From: Lentisphaeria bacterium
GTDB taxonomy: Bacteria > Verrucomicrobiota > Lentisphaeria > Victivallales > Victivallaceae
Assembly: GCA_017629975.1 (NCBI GenBank)
Contig: JAGBWB010000251.1
Location: forward strand, 1 to 49,648
DNA: 49,648 bases
Direction of reading: 5' to 3'
How positions within the stretch are numbered: the first letter of the stretch is position 1; every line of letters starts with the position of its first letter. The notes below the pieces were generated by a model that was not told the DNA's origin, did no database searches, and saw only the letters and a program-made list of their open reading frames with translations. The position numbers were made by a program, and so were the translations under genes. Of this stretch, positions 25,450-35,200 are shown piece after piece.

Positions 25450-25805
25450 TTGATGCAGAAGACCGCATAGGGACGGACTTTGAGACGGGCTTCGGAAATC
25501 ATTTCACCGCAATCCTGACACTTGCCGTAGTCGCCCCGGGCAAGTCTTTCAAAGGCGTCTTCAATAAGATCCAGCACATCCCCGTCTTCGGAAAGCTGAC
25601 GCAGGCCGATCTCGTGGCTTGCCGTGTCGCTTGACACATCTGCCATGTGGGTGGTGACGCCGCGCTTGTCGGCGCCGCTGCGGTCAAGGACTTCTCCTGC
25701 ACGGAGCTTGATGCTGCTGCTGACCTGATTCCAGGCCTCCACAAGAGCATTGTAATGCTCCAGGTCTTTCCCCGTGTAATTCAGGGGAGTCTTTTTCTTC
25801 GCCAT
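25416..25805 (-). CDS. TraR/DksA-family zinc finger protein
   Basis: 129 residues. It has an N-terminal coiled-coil part (about 10-90) and a C4 zinc finger (Cys96, Cys99, Cys117, Cys120; CQDC...CIKC). DksA-type proteins enter the RNA polymerase secondary channel and modulate promoter response to ppGpp. The acidic coiled-coil tip typical of DksA is not certain here. A good GAGGAG site precedes the ATG, and the gene has its own strong promoter. Confidence 0.85.
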   Translation of the reverse strand: MAKKKTPLNYTGKDLEHYNALVEAWNQVSSSIKLRAGEVLDRSGADKRGVTTHMADVSSDTASHEIGLRQLSEDGDVLDLIEDAFERLARGDYGKCQDCGEMISEARLKVRPYAVFCIKCKTKREEMER

Positions 25806-25858
25806 CAGTTTTCTTCTCCTCGTTCAATTGCACTGTATTATATTGTGACTATCTCTAT

Positions 25859-25887
25859 AATATAGCGCACTTTCTGCGATTTGTCAA
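25859..25887 (-). promoter_or_regulatory. Consensus promoter for dksA-like/lspA/nnr
   Basis: On the minus strand TTGACA (25887-25882), 17 bp, TATATT (25864-25859). The -35 box overlaps the last codons of ychF, so the genes can be transcribed independently of ychF. Confidence 0.85.
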
Positions 25888-26987
25888 ACTGAAAAACGCA
25901 CATGTATCACATCGCCGTCCTGAACGATATAATTTTTTCCTTCAATTCTCAATTTTCCGGCGAGCTGTGCTTTGTTCCATGAACCGCACTCTACCATATC
26001 TTCGTATGAAACAGTTTCCATTCTGATGAAGCCGCGGCACATGTCGGTATGGATTTTGCCTGCCGCCTGAGGAGCGGCGGCGCCTTTGACCACGGTCCAG
26101 GCGCGGGACTCCATGGGACCTGCGGTAAAGAAGGTGATGTAGTTCAAAAGGCGGTAGCCGGTTTTGATGACCTGAGAAAGACCGGATTCAGAGATCCCCA
26201 TTTCGGCGAGGAACTCGGCGGCCTCTTCGGCGGAAAGTCCTGAAAGTTCATCCTCGATCTTGGCGCAGACGGGGATCACCTCCATGCCGTGTGACGCGGC
26301 GCACTCAATGAGGCGTTTGGCGTCGGGATCGGCAGCAAAGGCGTCGCCCAGCTGATCGTCGCCCACGTTGGCGCAGACAAAAGAGGGCTTTGTGCAAAGC
26401 AGTCCCAGAGATTCGACCACTTCAACGGCCTTGGGGGATTCTTTGTCGTAATCGGGCCGCTGACCGGCGTTGAGCTGATCAATGAAACTCTTGATCAGTT
26501 CCAGTTCAAACTTGGCGTCGGCATCGCCGGAGCGGGCAGTCTTGAAAGCCCGGTCGCGCCGTTTTTCAAGGACTTCAAGGTCGGCGAGCATCAGCTCGGT
26601 GAGGATCGTCTCAAGGTCTGCCACGGGGTCGCATTCACCTGCCACATGGACAACGTCGGAGTCTTTGAAAAGACGCACCACATGGGCAATGGCGTCCACA
26701 GTACGGATATGTCCCAGAAACTGATTGCCCAGTCCCTGACCGGCGCTGGCGCCCCGGACAAGACCTGCAATGTCAATGAACTTCAGACTGGAGGGCACGA
26801 TACGGCCGGAGTTTTCCATCTTCGCCAGCACTTCAAGTCTCTCATCCGGAACGGGAACGATACCGGTGTTGGGTTCAATGGTGCAGAAAGGGAAATTGGC
26901 AGCTTCAGCGCCGCCCCGGCACAAGGCATTAAAAAGCGTGGATTTGCCCACATTGGGCAAACCCACGAAACCGCAGGAAAAACTCAT
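25884..26987 (-). CDS. ychF: Ribosome-binding ATPase YchF (Obg-like)
   Basis: 367 residues. It has the G1 loop GFVGLPNVGKSTLFNAL, FCTIEPNTGIVPVPD, the G3 motif DIAGLVRGASAGQGLGNQFL, a divergent G4 (CANVGDD) as in ATP-preferring YchF, a helical insert, and a C-terminal TGS domain ending KNYIVQDGDVIHVRF. It binds the ribosome and hydrolyses ATP, with a role in stress. It lies 39 bp downstream of the TIGR04073 gene. Confidence 0.95.
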   Translation of the reverse strand: MSFSCGFVGLPNVGKSTLFNALCRGGAEAANFPFCTIEPNTGIVPVPDERLEVLAKMENSGRIVPSSLKFIDIAGLVRGASAGQGLGNQFLGHIRTVDAIAHVVRLFKDSDVVHVAGECDPVADLETILTELMLADLEVLEKRRDRAFKTARSGDADAKFELELIKSFIDQLNAGQRPDYDKESPKAVEVVESLGLLCTKPSFVCANVGDDQLGDAFAADPDAKRLIECAASHGMEVIPVCAKIEDELSGLSAEEAAEFLAEMGISESGLSQVIKTGYRLLNYITFFTAGPMESRAWTVVKGAAAPQAAGKIHTDMCRGFIRMETVSYEDMVECGSWNKAQLAGKLRIEGKNYIVQDGDVIHVRFSV

Positions 26988-27026
26988 AATACTTTATATT
27001 TCTTTCAGCAGAACTGCAATTGATTA

Positions 27027-27482
27027 TCAATAGGTGGGGGCAGGGATGGAATCACGGTCGTAAACGAAACTCCACCAGTCATTTTCCACATCAATGACCC
27101 ATGCAGGATACATGATGGGACCGTAACCGGGTCCGAAGCCCTCAGGTGTTTCGGGGCAGTCGGGCAGGGGAACGGGGAAAGTAACGATCTCAAGGACGCC
27201 AACGCCGACGCGGGCGACAAAGAAAGCAAGACCGCGGAGCGTACCATAGGTGAGACCGGCAATACCGCCTGCGCGGTTTTTCACATAGTTCATCTGGATC
27301 GGAACTTCAAAAACGCCGAAAGCAACGTTGGAAATTCCGCGTCCGAGTTTCTCAAGAGGCTTCAGGATCATGGCACCCTTTTCAGCTTCGGGGGCAGCAG
27401 TCAGCTGCTGAGCATCAAGTGAAGTGACCGCAAAGACACCCATGACCATAAGTGCCGCCAACAACATCTTTGTAACTTTCAT
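27027..27482 (-). CDS. Exosortase-associated TIGR04073-like secreted protein
   Basis: 151 residues with a signal peptide (hydrophobic 6-21, AxA-like end). The mature part reads KLGRGISNVAFGVFEVPIQM, then a Gly-rich segment with LRGLAFFVARVGVGVLEIVTFPVPLP and GYGPIMYPAWV. This matches the TIGR04073 pattern as I know it: a gene family that tracks with exosortase systems in PVC bacteria. Its function is unknown. AGAGGA precedes the ATG. Confidence 0.65.
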   Translation of the reverse strand: MKVTKMLLAALMVMGVFAVTSLDAQQLTAAPEAEKGAMILKPLEKLGRGISNVAFGVFEVPIQMNYVKNRAGGIAGLTYGTLRGLAFFVARVGVGVLEIVTFPVPLPDCPETPEGFGPGYGPIMYPAWVIDVENDWWSFVYDRDSIPAPTY

Positions 27483-27504
27483 AAAAAATCCTCTGGTGTT
27501 TCGG

Positions 27505-27530
27505 CATTGTGTATGTAAATCAACACAATG
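27505..27530 (-). promoter_or_regulatory. 5' UTR hairpin upstream of the TIGR04073-like gene
   Basis: An 8-bp inverted repeat CATTGTGT/ACACAATG with a 10-nt loop lies in the leader, 22 bp before the start codon and downstream of the predicted promoter. No T run follows, so it is more likely a regulatory or stabilising structure, or an operator, than a terminator. Confidence 0.45.
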
Positions 27531-27563
27531 CTGGTTTTAATCAATAACAAATATCCAATATGA

Positions 27564-27592
27564 AATATAAGTTGCAAAGGCGAAAAATGCAA
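27564..27592 (-). promoter_or_regulatory. Promoter for the TIGR04073-like gene
   Basis: On the minus strand TTGCAT (27592-27587), 17 bp, TATATT (27569-27564). Confidence 0.55.
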
Positions 27593-27622
27593 GAGCTTTT
27601 TTTAAAAACTTTCACTTTTTTT

Positions 27623-27657
27623 GAAAAAAAGAGCTTTTTTTCCGTTACTGCTCTTTG
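27623..27657 (-). terminator. Terminator of the tRNA-Gly transcript
   Basis: On the minus strand AAAGAGC (27656-27650) pairs with GCTCTTT (27634-27628), followed by a T run. The loop is long (15 nt). Confidence 0.55.
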
Positions 27658-27731
27658 GAGGTGGGGCTATTCCGTTCTGATTCTGAAGATCAACGACGTA
27701 CCCGGGGAATCAAATATAAAGGCAAAAAAAA

Positions 27732-27807
27732 TGGAGCGAGTGACCGGAATCGAACCGGCGACAATCACGTTGGCAACGTGATGCTCTACCAGCTGAGCTA
27801 CACTCGC
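27732..27807 (-). tRNA. tRNA-Gly (anticodon GCC), copy 1
   Basis: 76 nt with acceptor GCGAGTG/CACTCGC, D-arm GCTCAGCTGGTAGAGC, anticodon loop TTGCCAA (GCC), T-arm GCCGGTTCGATTCCGGT and an encoded CCA end. It is identical to the copy at 27828-27903, 20 bp away, and cotranscribed with it. Confidence 0.97.
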
Positions 27808-27827
27808 ACCTGAAGGTTCATCAAAAA

Positions 27828-27903
27828 TGGAGCGAGTGACCGGAATCGAACCGGCGACAATCACGTTGGCAACGTGATGCTCTACCAGCTGAGCTACACT
27901 CGC
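27828..27903 (-). tRNA. tRNA-Gly (anticodon GCC), copy 2
   Basis: Identical in sequence to copy 1, with CCA encoded. It is the promoter-proximal member of the pair. Confidence 0.97.
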
Positions 27904-27919
27904 ATCTGATGATGTACCT

Positions 27920-27948
27920 AATATACCCCCTGTTTTGTGTTTTGTCAA
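27920..27948 (-). promoter_or_regulatory. Promoter of the tRNA-Gly pair
   Basis: On the minus strand TTGACA (27948-27943), 17 bp, TATATT (27925-27920), 17 bp before the first tRNA. Confidence 0.85.
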
Positions 27949-27968
27949 GTGAGAATTTGAAAATTTTT

Positions 27969-27990
27969 TGAAAAAAAGCGTTTTTTTTCA
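27969..27990 (-). terminator. AT-rich hairpin at the end of the GH4 operon
   Basis: A 9-bp inverted repeat TGAAAAAAA/TTTTTTTCA with a short GC-containing loop includes the GH4 stop codon. It is a possible weak bidirectional terminator. Confidence 0.35.
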
Positions 27991-29358
27991 GAAAAATCCT
28001 GGATCAAGCTCCTCTTTGAGTGCTTCAAAGAGCCTGTCGGTCATCTCGCGGATCTCTTGCAGAGAACAGACCGCCGCTGTGAGAGGATCCACCGCCACGG
28101 CGTAATGGATCTTTTCGCGGTCACATTCAAGAGCTCCTTCCGCTGTCAGAAGCTGAACGTTGATCATATTGCGGTTCAAGGCGGCGCACTGCTCCGGATA
28201 ATCCGGGCAGTTCGTGGGCTGGATCCCTGAACCGTTGACCAGACAGGGGACTTCCACCGAGGCGCCCGGAGGCAGAGTGGGGATAAGGCCCTGATTCATG
28301 ACGTTGACGTTGGCGTTGAAGTTCCGGTTGTTCTCAATGGCAGAGATGATCCGCATGGCGTACTCCTGACTGGGGGCTGTGTTCAGCTTTTTCGTGCCGT
28401 CAAGGAGCGCCTGCAGATAGGGGGGCCAGTTGGCCAGACGCTGGACATTGATCCTGATGGCGGCGCCGCTTTCCCCCGCCGTCATGGGGCCGTAATCCAC
28501 GCCGTCCTCCCCCACCCACACGGGGATCTCGGAGTGGCAGTACTCCTCAATAAGGCTCTCGCGCTTGCGGAAATAGGGAATGTATTCACTGGCATGGCCG
28601 CTGGATTCAGTGGGGAAATAGCCGAAGTGGCGCATAAGTTCAAAACGCACCTTTTCCTTGCGGTAGGGAATGCCTGACTTATCGTTCATCACCCGGCGCA
28701 GTTCAGGGAAAAGGTCGTTCCCCTCAAGGTCGGTGAACTTGAGGAAAAAGGCCTGATGGTTGATGCCCACACAGCGGTAGACGATCTCATCAACGCTTTT
28801 TCCCACATAGGAGGCCATTCCCCGGGCTGTGGCCTGGACGCCGTGACAGAGTCCGTAGACCCGGACTTTTTTGCAGAAACGGTTCAAGGCGATGGTGTTG
28901 ATGGACATGGGGTTGACATAGTTGAGCCAGATGGCGCCGGGAGCGGCGGCTCTTTCGGCGCATTCAGCCACCTTGAAAAGCTCTTTCAGCACCCGCAGTC
29001 CCCGGAAGATCCCTCCGGGACCCAGTGAGTCGCCCACCACCTGTTTGACACCGTATTCACAAGGGATCTCATACTCCAGATCCTGCATCCGGACACTGCC
29101 GGCGCGGATGACGGTGACGATATATCTGGCGTCTGTCAGAGCCTCTTCAAGGTTGAGTGTGGCGGAAATATTGGCGTTCACTTTCAGTTCCCGCATAAGG
29201 ATCTTCAGCAATGTGACGGCATGGTTGAGCCTTTCTTCTGAAATATCCATCAATGCGATCTCGCTGCGTTCTCTCAAATCGCCGTCAAGAAGATAATCTT
29301 TGAAAAAGTTCAGAGAAAATCCGATGCTTCCGGCGCCGATGATTGCGATCTTGAACAT
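27988..29358 (-). CDS. Glycoside hydrolase family 4 (alpha-galactosidase/glucosidase-like)
   Basis: 456 residues. The Rossmann start IAIIGAGSIGFS binds NAD+. Family motifs are DIS at 38-40, LNYVNPM (145-151), CHGVQ with the Mn2+ ligand Cys171, and GINHQAFF with His201. The CHGVQ form is close to MelA-type alpha-galactosidases. GH4 enzymes cleave by transient NAD+-dependent oxidation at C3 followed by elimination. No signal peptide is present, so the substrate is an imported oligosaccharide. It is the last gene of a long operon, 17 bp after the Fe-S protein gene. Confidence 0.88.
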   Translation of the reverse strand: MFKIAIIGAGSIGFSLNFFKDYLLDGDLRERSEIALMDISEERLNHAVTLLKILMRELKVNANISATLNLEEALTDARYIVTVIRAGSVRMQDLEYEIPCEYGVKQVVGDSLGPGGIFRGLRVLKELFKVAECAERAAAPGAIWLNYVNPMSINTIALNRFCKKVRVYGLCHGVQATARGMASYVGKSVDEIVYRCVGINHQAFFLKFTDLEGNDLFPELRRVMNDKSGIPYRKEKVRFELMRHFGYFPTESSGHASEYIPYFRKRESLIEEYCHSEIPVWVGEDGVDYGPMTAGESGAAIRINVQRLANWPPYLQALLDGTKKLNTAPSQEYAMRIISAIENNRNFNANVNVMNQGLIPTLPPGASVEVPCLVNGSGIQPTNCPDYPEQCAALNRNMINVQLLTAEGALECDREKIHYAVAVDPLTAAVCSLQEIREMTDRLFEALKEELDPGFF

Positions 29359-29375
29359 TTATAAGTTTCTTTCTC

Positions 29376-30428
29376 TTAATACCAGTCGGATTGAACGTTG
29401 CCGCCGAATCCCTCTTTGTCTTCGGGATCGTAGACAAAGCCGTGATGATCTTCATGGAATTTCTGCGGTTTTTCCTCAAGCATCCACGGTTTTTCATCGG
29501 TGAAATTCCGTTTGAAAAGATTTTTGATCCGCTTGCGTTTTTCCAGATGGTTCATACATGAAATGATACATCCCCGGGCGCCGCAGATGGCGATGGGGTA
29601 GGCGGAAAATGCCTTATAGGTGGGCAGCGCATCAAAGAGGGCGTGTCCGAAGTTCCACCCCTCCACCCAGGTGTTTCCCTGTTCCATCATGGGCAGCACG
29701 ATACCGGGGAAGGTCTTGACAAAGTGGGGGGAGGTGCGGCGGTTGAGTCCGAAGTGGGTCAGCTTGCAGCGTCCAATATTAAGGTCGTTGCAGCGCCATG
29801 TTTTTCCTCCGGCTTTGATCTCAATGCTTTTTTCTTTGTCAATGGCGTTGCCGGGACAATCTCTGACGCAGAGTTTGCATCCGTCGCAGATATGACCGAT
29901 CCTGACGGGATCAGGTTCAAGCTCGGCATCGGTCAGGATTATACCCAGACGCTGACGGGGACCGAAGTCATCGGTGAGGAGCACTTTGCTCCACCCCATT
30001 TCACCCAGACCCGCCATGACAGCGGCGATACGGGCGCTGATATTGATGTTCCGGGGGTATTTACCCCCCTCGGGGACAGGTCCTCTGGGGCCGGCTTCTT
30101 TCAGAGTCGCCGCAGGCGGCGCGGGAACCGCTTCAAAGCCGTGATCCTCAATAAATCTGCCGATACGGTAATTGGCCTGATGGACAAGTTTGGTCAATCC
30201 GGCATAGGCAAAGACCTGATAGCTGGGCCAGTGGGTCCCCCGTTCAATGCCCCGGTAGCAGCCCCGCAGGATGCGGCGGGTGAAGACGATGACCGATTTC
30301 ACTCCGGGGAAGATCTGCCGGGGGTGCATATATTCAGGCGCCGTTTCAAATCTTTCAATGGGGGCGATGCCGATAGCGTCCACACCCACCACCTCTTTGG
30401 CAAACTTTTTCAGTTCTTCACTGGTCAT
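29376..30428 (-). CDS. 4Fe-4S double-cluster protein related to QueG/reductive dehalogenases (1)
   Basis: 350 residues. The segment GLGEMGWSKVLLTDDFGPRQRLG...LTDAELEPDP corresponds to the conserved core of epoxyqueuosine reductase-like proteins. It is followed by ferredoxin-type cysteines 181, 184, 187 and 191 (CDGCKLCVRDCP). Further Cys at 213, 221, 282, 287 and 291 could hold a second cluster. It lacks QueG's HEAT-repeat tail, and a paralogue lies next to it, so queuosine synthesis is unlikely. QueG relatives use cobalamin; whether this one does cannot be read from sequence. It overlaps the upstream paralogue by ATGA. Confidence 0.75.
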   Translation of the reverse strand: MTSEELKKFAKEVVGVDAIGIAPIERFETAPEYMHPRQIFPGVKSVIVFTRRILRGCYRGIERGTHWPSYQVFAYAGLTKLVHQANYRIGRFIEDHGFEAVPAPPAATLKEAGPRGPVPEGGKYPRNINISARIAAVMAGLGEMGWSKVLLTDDFGPRQRLGIILTDAELEPDPVRIGHICDGCKLCVRDCPGNAIDKEKSIEIKAGGKTWRCNDLNIGRCKLTHFGLNRRTSPHFVKTFPGIVLPMMEQGNTWVEGWNFGHALFDALPTYKAFSAYPIAICGARGCIISCMNHLEKRKRIKNLFKRNFTDEKPWMLEEKPQKFHEDHHGFVYDPEDKEGFGGNVQSDWY

Positions 30429-31177
30429 TTTCTGCGTTCCTCAAAGTGTTTGACACAGGCTCTTCCGCAGGCGGCGCCGATACGGTTGGGTTCAAGGCCC
30501 AGAGAGTAGGGGCGGGGGGAGGTCCCGGTGGGGCAGATCTTGCAGCTTTCGGTCCGCAAGGGCCAGTGGGGGAGCGTTCCGCAGGTGCGGCAGGTGTCGA
30601 GGGCTTTTGCGGGACACGCTTCGGCGCACTTGCCGCATTTATCGCAGAGAGTGCCTTCAAAGACAGGATCAGGCTCAAGTTCAAGGTCGGTGAGGACTGC
30701 CGTGAAGACCTGACGGGGCCCGAACTGGGGCGTGAGGAAAAGTTTGCCCATACCCATTTCGCCCAGTCCCGCAAGGTACGCGGCATATTCCATGTCGATG
30801 ATGACGTCAGGCGCCGCCCGGTCAGGGGAAACGGGAACGCCTTTGTCCCGCAGATCGTAGGAGTGACGGATCAGGGGAACGGCTTCAAAGCCGTTGTCTT
30901 CAAGTTCTCTGGCAAAGTGGTAGGTGACCTCCTGCATATAGGTGCACATGCCGGAGGGATCACTTGCCGTGTAACTGCCCCAGTTGCTGCCGTTTTCAAT
31001 GCCCCGCAGAGCGCCCCGCAGAATGCGGAAGGCAAGGATGATGACGGATTTGGCATCCGGCTTGATCTGAGCGGGGTTTTCATTCATGGGAACATTTTCA
31101 AATCTCTCAATGGGGGCGATGCCCACCAGATCGGCGCCCATTTCGCGGGCAAGGCGTTTTACACTTTCGGCGTTCAT
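30425..31177 (-). CDS. 4Fe-4S double-cluster protein related to QueG/reductive dehalogenases (2)
   Basis: 250 residues, a shorter paralogue of the neighbouring Fe-S protein. Both share IGIAPIERFE-like N-termini, GLGEMG and LTDLELEPDPVF. Cysteines 178, 181, 184 and 188 form the first cluster (CDKCGKCAEACP). Three further Cys pairs (196/199, 212/215, 237/241) give ten Cys in the last 75 residues. It overlaps both neighbours by ATGA, so a stoichiometric complex with gene 1 is plausible. Confidence 0.75.
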   Translation of the reverse strand: MNAESVKRLAREMGADLVGIAPIERFENVPMNENPAQIKPDAKSVIILAFRILRGALRGIENGSNWGSYTASDPSGMCTYMQEVTYHFARELEDNGFEAVPLIRHSYDLRDKGVPVSPDRAAPDVIIDMEYAAYLAGLGEMGMGKLFLTPQFGPRQVFTAVLTDLELEPDPVFEGTLCDKCGKCAEACPAKALDTCRTCGTLPHWPLRTESCKICPTGTSPRPYSLGLEPNRIGAACGRACVKHFEERRK

Positions 31178-32217
31178 AAGGGTTTTTCCTTCTTTTTCAT
31201 TTCTGCAATAACTCTGATACCTTCGGCAATGGTTTCAGGAGCGGTTTCATCCTCCTGATATCCCTGACGGCAGCTTGCGGCGAAGTTGGCGTACTGATAG
31301 GCGCCGCTGCGGAATGTGGCAGGGAAGGTGGCGCTTTCTTCAATGACTTCGCCGTTGACCACCACGCGCAAACTCAGTTCCACGCGGGTGAAATCACTGT
31401 CGGCATAGGTGCGGACCTGACGCTTGAAGATGGTTCCATTCTGGAAGTGGAGCGTCATTCCCGCCGGATAATAGACGCCGTCCCCCACGCACAGGGAAGA
31501 ATAGATACTGCCGATGGCGCCTGATTCAAAGCGCATGAGCAGCTGGGCGTTGTCAGGAGTGGGGCGTCCGGTGGCGATGCGTCCGGTGACAACTTCCACA
31601 TTTTCCACCTTGCCCATAATGGCGATCAGTTCGTTGATGCCGTAGATCCCCAGACGGAAGATGGGGGCGGCAGGACAGCTGTCATAGGAATCAAACCAGC
31701 TGCCGTCGGCTTTTTCGTTGTATTTGGCGTAGCTTTCCCAATGGGCGGCGACGGGGCGGCCCAGATCATACTTTGCCTGCCACTCTCTGATCTGTTTCAG
31801 ATCGCAGGAGGGCATGGGGGCGGGGGAGTTCAGATGGACGATGACATTTTTTTCACGGGCATACTTCAGCACTTCAAGAGCCGCTTCAGGATCCAGTTCA
31901 AAGGGCTTGGTGGTGAGGACATGTTTCCCGGCATCGATACATCTTCTGACCAGCGCCGCTCTCCCCGCAGGGGGGACCATGAGCATGATGGCGTCGATTT
32001 CGGGATCCTGAAGAAGTTCTTCCATGTCATAGCAGGCGGGGATGCCGTTTTTTTCGGCGAAAGCGTCTGCTTTTTCAGGGATCCTGTCGCAGACTTTGAC
32101 GACGCGGACATATTTCTGATTTTCAGGATCGTTGAAGATCTGACGCTGAGCAAGGCCTGCTCCGAAGCGGAGTCCGACCAGTCCCAGACGCAGGGGCGGG
32201 GGAAGTTGTGTGGTCAT
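31174..32217 (-). CDS. Gfo/Idh/MocA-family oxidoreductase
   Basis: 347 residues with an N-terminal Rossmann fold (LRLGLVGLRFGAGLAQ) and a C-terminal alpha/beta substrate domain. The usual EKP lysine motif appears as TTKPFELDPE. The GxxxHxxD catalytic motif is changed to GIYGINEL, so the proton-transfer His is not obvious. Family members oxidise or reduce sugars and their derivatives with NAD(P). It is coupled by ATGA to both neighbours. Confidence 0.82.
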   Translation of the reverse strand: MTTQLPPPLRLGLVGLRFGAGLAQRQIFNDPENQKYVRVVKVCDRIPEKADAFAEKNGIPACYDMEELLQDPEIDAIMLMVPPAGRAALVRRCIDAGKHVLTTKPFELDPEAALEVLKYAREKNVIVHLNSPAPMPSCDLKQIREWQAKYDLGRPVAAHWESYAKYNEKADGSWFDSYDSCPAAPIFRLGIYGINELIAIMGKVENVEVVTGRIATGRPTPDNAQLLMRFESGAIGSIYSSLCVGDGVYYPAGMTLHFQNGTIFKRQVRTYADSDFTRVELSLRVVVNGEVIEESATFPATFRSGAYQYANFAASCRQGYQEDETAPETIAEGIRVIAEMKKKEKPL

Positions 32218-35200
32218 TTATCTTTCCTTTCCAGTTTGAAGTCATCCACATGGGCGTGTGCCTGTGCGGATCTGTTTTTCAGTTTGAAGTTGAATTGGGG
32301 CGCAAAAATACAGGGTTTGTTGACCGTGAAGACAAATTCAAACTCCTGCCATCCCGACTTGCGCCACGGTTTGATTTGACCTTTGAGTCCGGTCATAAAG
32401 TTTTGTGAGTGATATGTTTCCACCTTGAAAGAGCCTGTTGTTCCCAGAGGGAAAAGAACACGGGCGCGCTTTTCGCCCTCCGGGATCATGTGGATGAATA
32501 CAGAAGTGCTTTTGTCGATGCCCTCTTCAAATTTGAAGCGGCCAGAAAAAGAGTAACGCCCTTTTTCTATGAAAAGCGGCGCACAGGCAAGAGAGGTGCT
32601 TTTGCCCATGGCCCACTTAGAACTCAGCGTCACCCGCAGGGAGGGGGCTTTTTCGCCGAACTCTTTATGATCCATCCAGCCGAAATTCCGGGAGTATCCC
32701 CGCCAGGGGCTGACCAGTTCCTCCCGCTGCCGGTATTCGTTTATAAGGAGCGGGAACTCCTTTTTTTCGCGCAGGGGCCATGATTTTACAGCGTCATCGT
32801 AACTCATCTGTCTGCCAGCGGGCAGATGCCAGTGGGTGAACCAGTCGGGCGTCATGCTGAAGTCACCGTTGAGGATCTGCCGGGGAGCCGCTTTGCGCTG
32901 CAAGGCGAAAACCTCTTTCAGCAGCTCTTTTTCAGAGGTGTTGTCAAGGACCGCAAGGCGCATGGCGTCCATGGGCCACGCTTTGGGGATCCCCGGCAGA
33001 AAGGCGGCGTAGGCGGCACGCTGTGCCAGGCGCAGATATTTTTTCTCTTTGGTAAGTTCGCTGTAAAACTTCATCAAGGGGTAAAAGAGGGCGCCCCGGT
33101 GGCAGCTCAGGAGTCCGGCATGGATGGGGAGTGTTTCATTCAGAGGGGCTCCGGGATAAAGTTCATTCAGGTCGTTACGGTAAAAATCCAGATTGAGGGA
33201 GTTGCTGATCTCACGATGAAATGAGGGCAATATCTCCTTGTTCCCGGTGAGCAGATACATTTCCATCATGGCGGTGCAGCCGTACCAGACATGAAAAGGA
33301 TCAAGTCTGCCGTGCCAGCGGAAAAGAGTCTGATCTTTCCTGCCGGGTTTGAGTTCATTTTTTTCGGTGTACTTTATCTGTTCCATAAAGCGGCGGGCGA
33401 TTTTTTCATCGCCGGTGAAGCCGTAAAAGTCCGCAAGTCCCAGCAGATAGCGCCCCAGTGAACGGGATCCCTGGATATATTGGTCGTTTATGGGACGGTT
33501 CATGTAGTTGGCGATGACCTCTTTGATGACATCCAGACTCCTGAAATCCCCGGTGAGCAGATAGTGATAGAGGACGCCCTGGGGCCAGGAGTGGGAGAAA
33601 TCGTAGCCCACGCCCCCTGAATGGTTGGAGGAGTGATAACAGGCAACACCCCCTGCTATATCCACATCTCTGTAATGTCTGGCGCGGTTCAGCGCCCACT
33701 TGAAAGGCTCAAGTTCGTTCATGCTGACGGCATAGATCATTTCGGCAAAGTCCAGATAGGACTCAAGATTGCCCCAGCCGCCGTCGCCGTAAACATCGCC
33801 GTAATTGAACACGCCGTGGAGGAAACGCCCCGTGTAGTTGAAGACCCGCTTCGCTTCACCTGAGAAGAAGAATCCGTAATCCCCCATGGACTTCTTGAAG
33901 TGCGGCTGATCGTCGCGCAGGAATCCGGTGGGCAGAATAAAGAAACGGCTCTTTGCAAAGTATTCAGGCTTTGCCATGCCCACACTTTTGTATCCCAGTG
34001 AATCGGGAACATCTTTCCCGTTGGCGGCGGTAAAAACAAACTCCCGGTGAAGAACGGTTCTGCGGCTGAGTATCAGGGATCTCAGATCATCGCTCCACAG
34101 ATGGGCGGTGAATCTGCCTTTTTCATCAACTTCAAGTTTGACGGGGTGACGCAGAGAGGCTTCACGCATGAGGAGCGTTCCTCCGGCACTCCGGACAAAT
34201 CCGCATTTTCCGTCAGGAGCGTGGGTGAATTTTTCAAGTTTGCGGTCAAAATACTGTTTGTAAAGGGCTTTTGCACCGGCTTTTCCAGTTTCGATGTGCA
34301 AGGCGGCGTTTTTGAGCACCATCATGGAGGAATCCGGGTTGCGTATCAGGGCGCTGATTTCAACTCTTCCTGAAAGATGCCACACCTTCTGCCGGACTTC
34401 GTAAGGGGCAAAGAAACGGCTCCCCCTGACAAGTTCCCCTCTGAAAAGATAACAGGTGTAAAGTTTTCCGGAGTATTCAACAACGGGAACGACCTTTTCT
34501 GAAACATATTCCGCGCCGGAACTGTCTGCGGCACTCACGGTGAATGTCAGCGGTCTTCCGACTGGAATGTGTACTTTCACTCCGTCGCCTTTTTTCACAA
34601 CAAAACGGTTCTCCCCTTTCTGAAGATCCGCCTCAAAGGAGAAAAGCACTGAGCGGCAGCTGCCATCCCCGGGCCAGCGGCTCAGTACACGGCTCTGAAG
34701 AGGATAAACTTTCCCCCGGCTGTCGGCAACGTGCATTTCATTTGTGCTGAAATATTTTCCCTGAGGGAGCGGCAGCGCCATCTCAACAGGGACTTGGGAG
34801 CCTTTCACCGGGTAACTTACCAGAAACTCCCAGTTGCCGTCAAGGACCTTCCCCGGAAAGACCTTGTTTTTCCCGCCGACGGTGACGGAAGAGGTGTCAG
34901 GCGCAAGGCGTTTCGCCCCCTCGGCAAGGGAATAGGTTTTGGGGGCATATTCACGCCAGGGGGAAAGTCCCCCTTCTTCGATCTGTACGCAATCCGCCCA
35001 CAGTGTTCCTTTGGAAAGGGGGGTGATGCGGCAGAACAAAGGGGCGGTCCCTGTGTCAAATTTCAGGTACTTTTTAGGGAGAGCAAGGCGCAGACGCTGC
35101 CATTTTTCTGAAAGAGTGAACTCTTTCCCGGCAAGGCGCAGGGGGGAAAAGCGGTTGTAAGAGAAAAATTCAACTCTGACTTTGGCGCCGGGAGCTGCGC

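Noticed and set aside
27560-27948. Short frames covering the tRNA-Gly pair
   Set aside because: They translate the tRNA genes themselves and the repeated peptides simply reflect two identical tRNAs.
29376-31177. queG (epoxyqueuosine reductase)
   Set aside because: Two tandem paralogues without the HEAT-repeat C-terminus, set in a glycan operon. Only the core fold matches.
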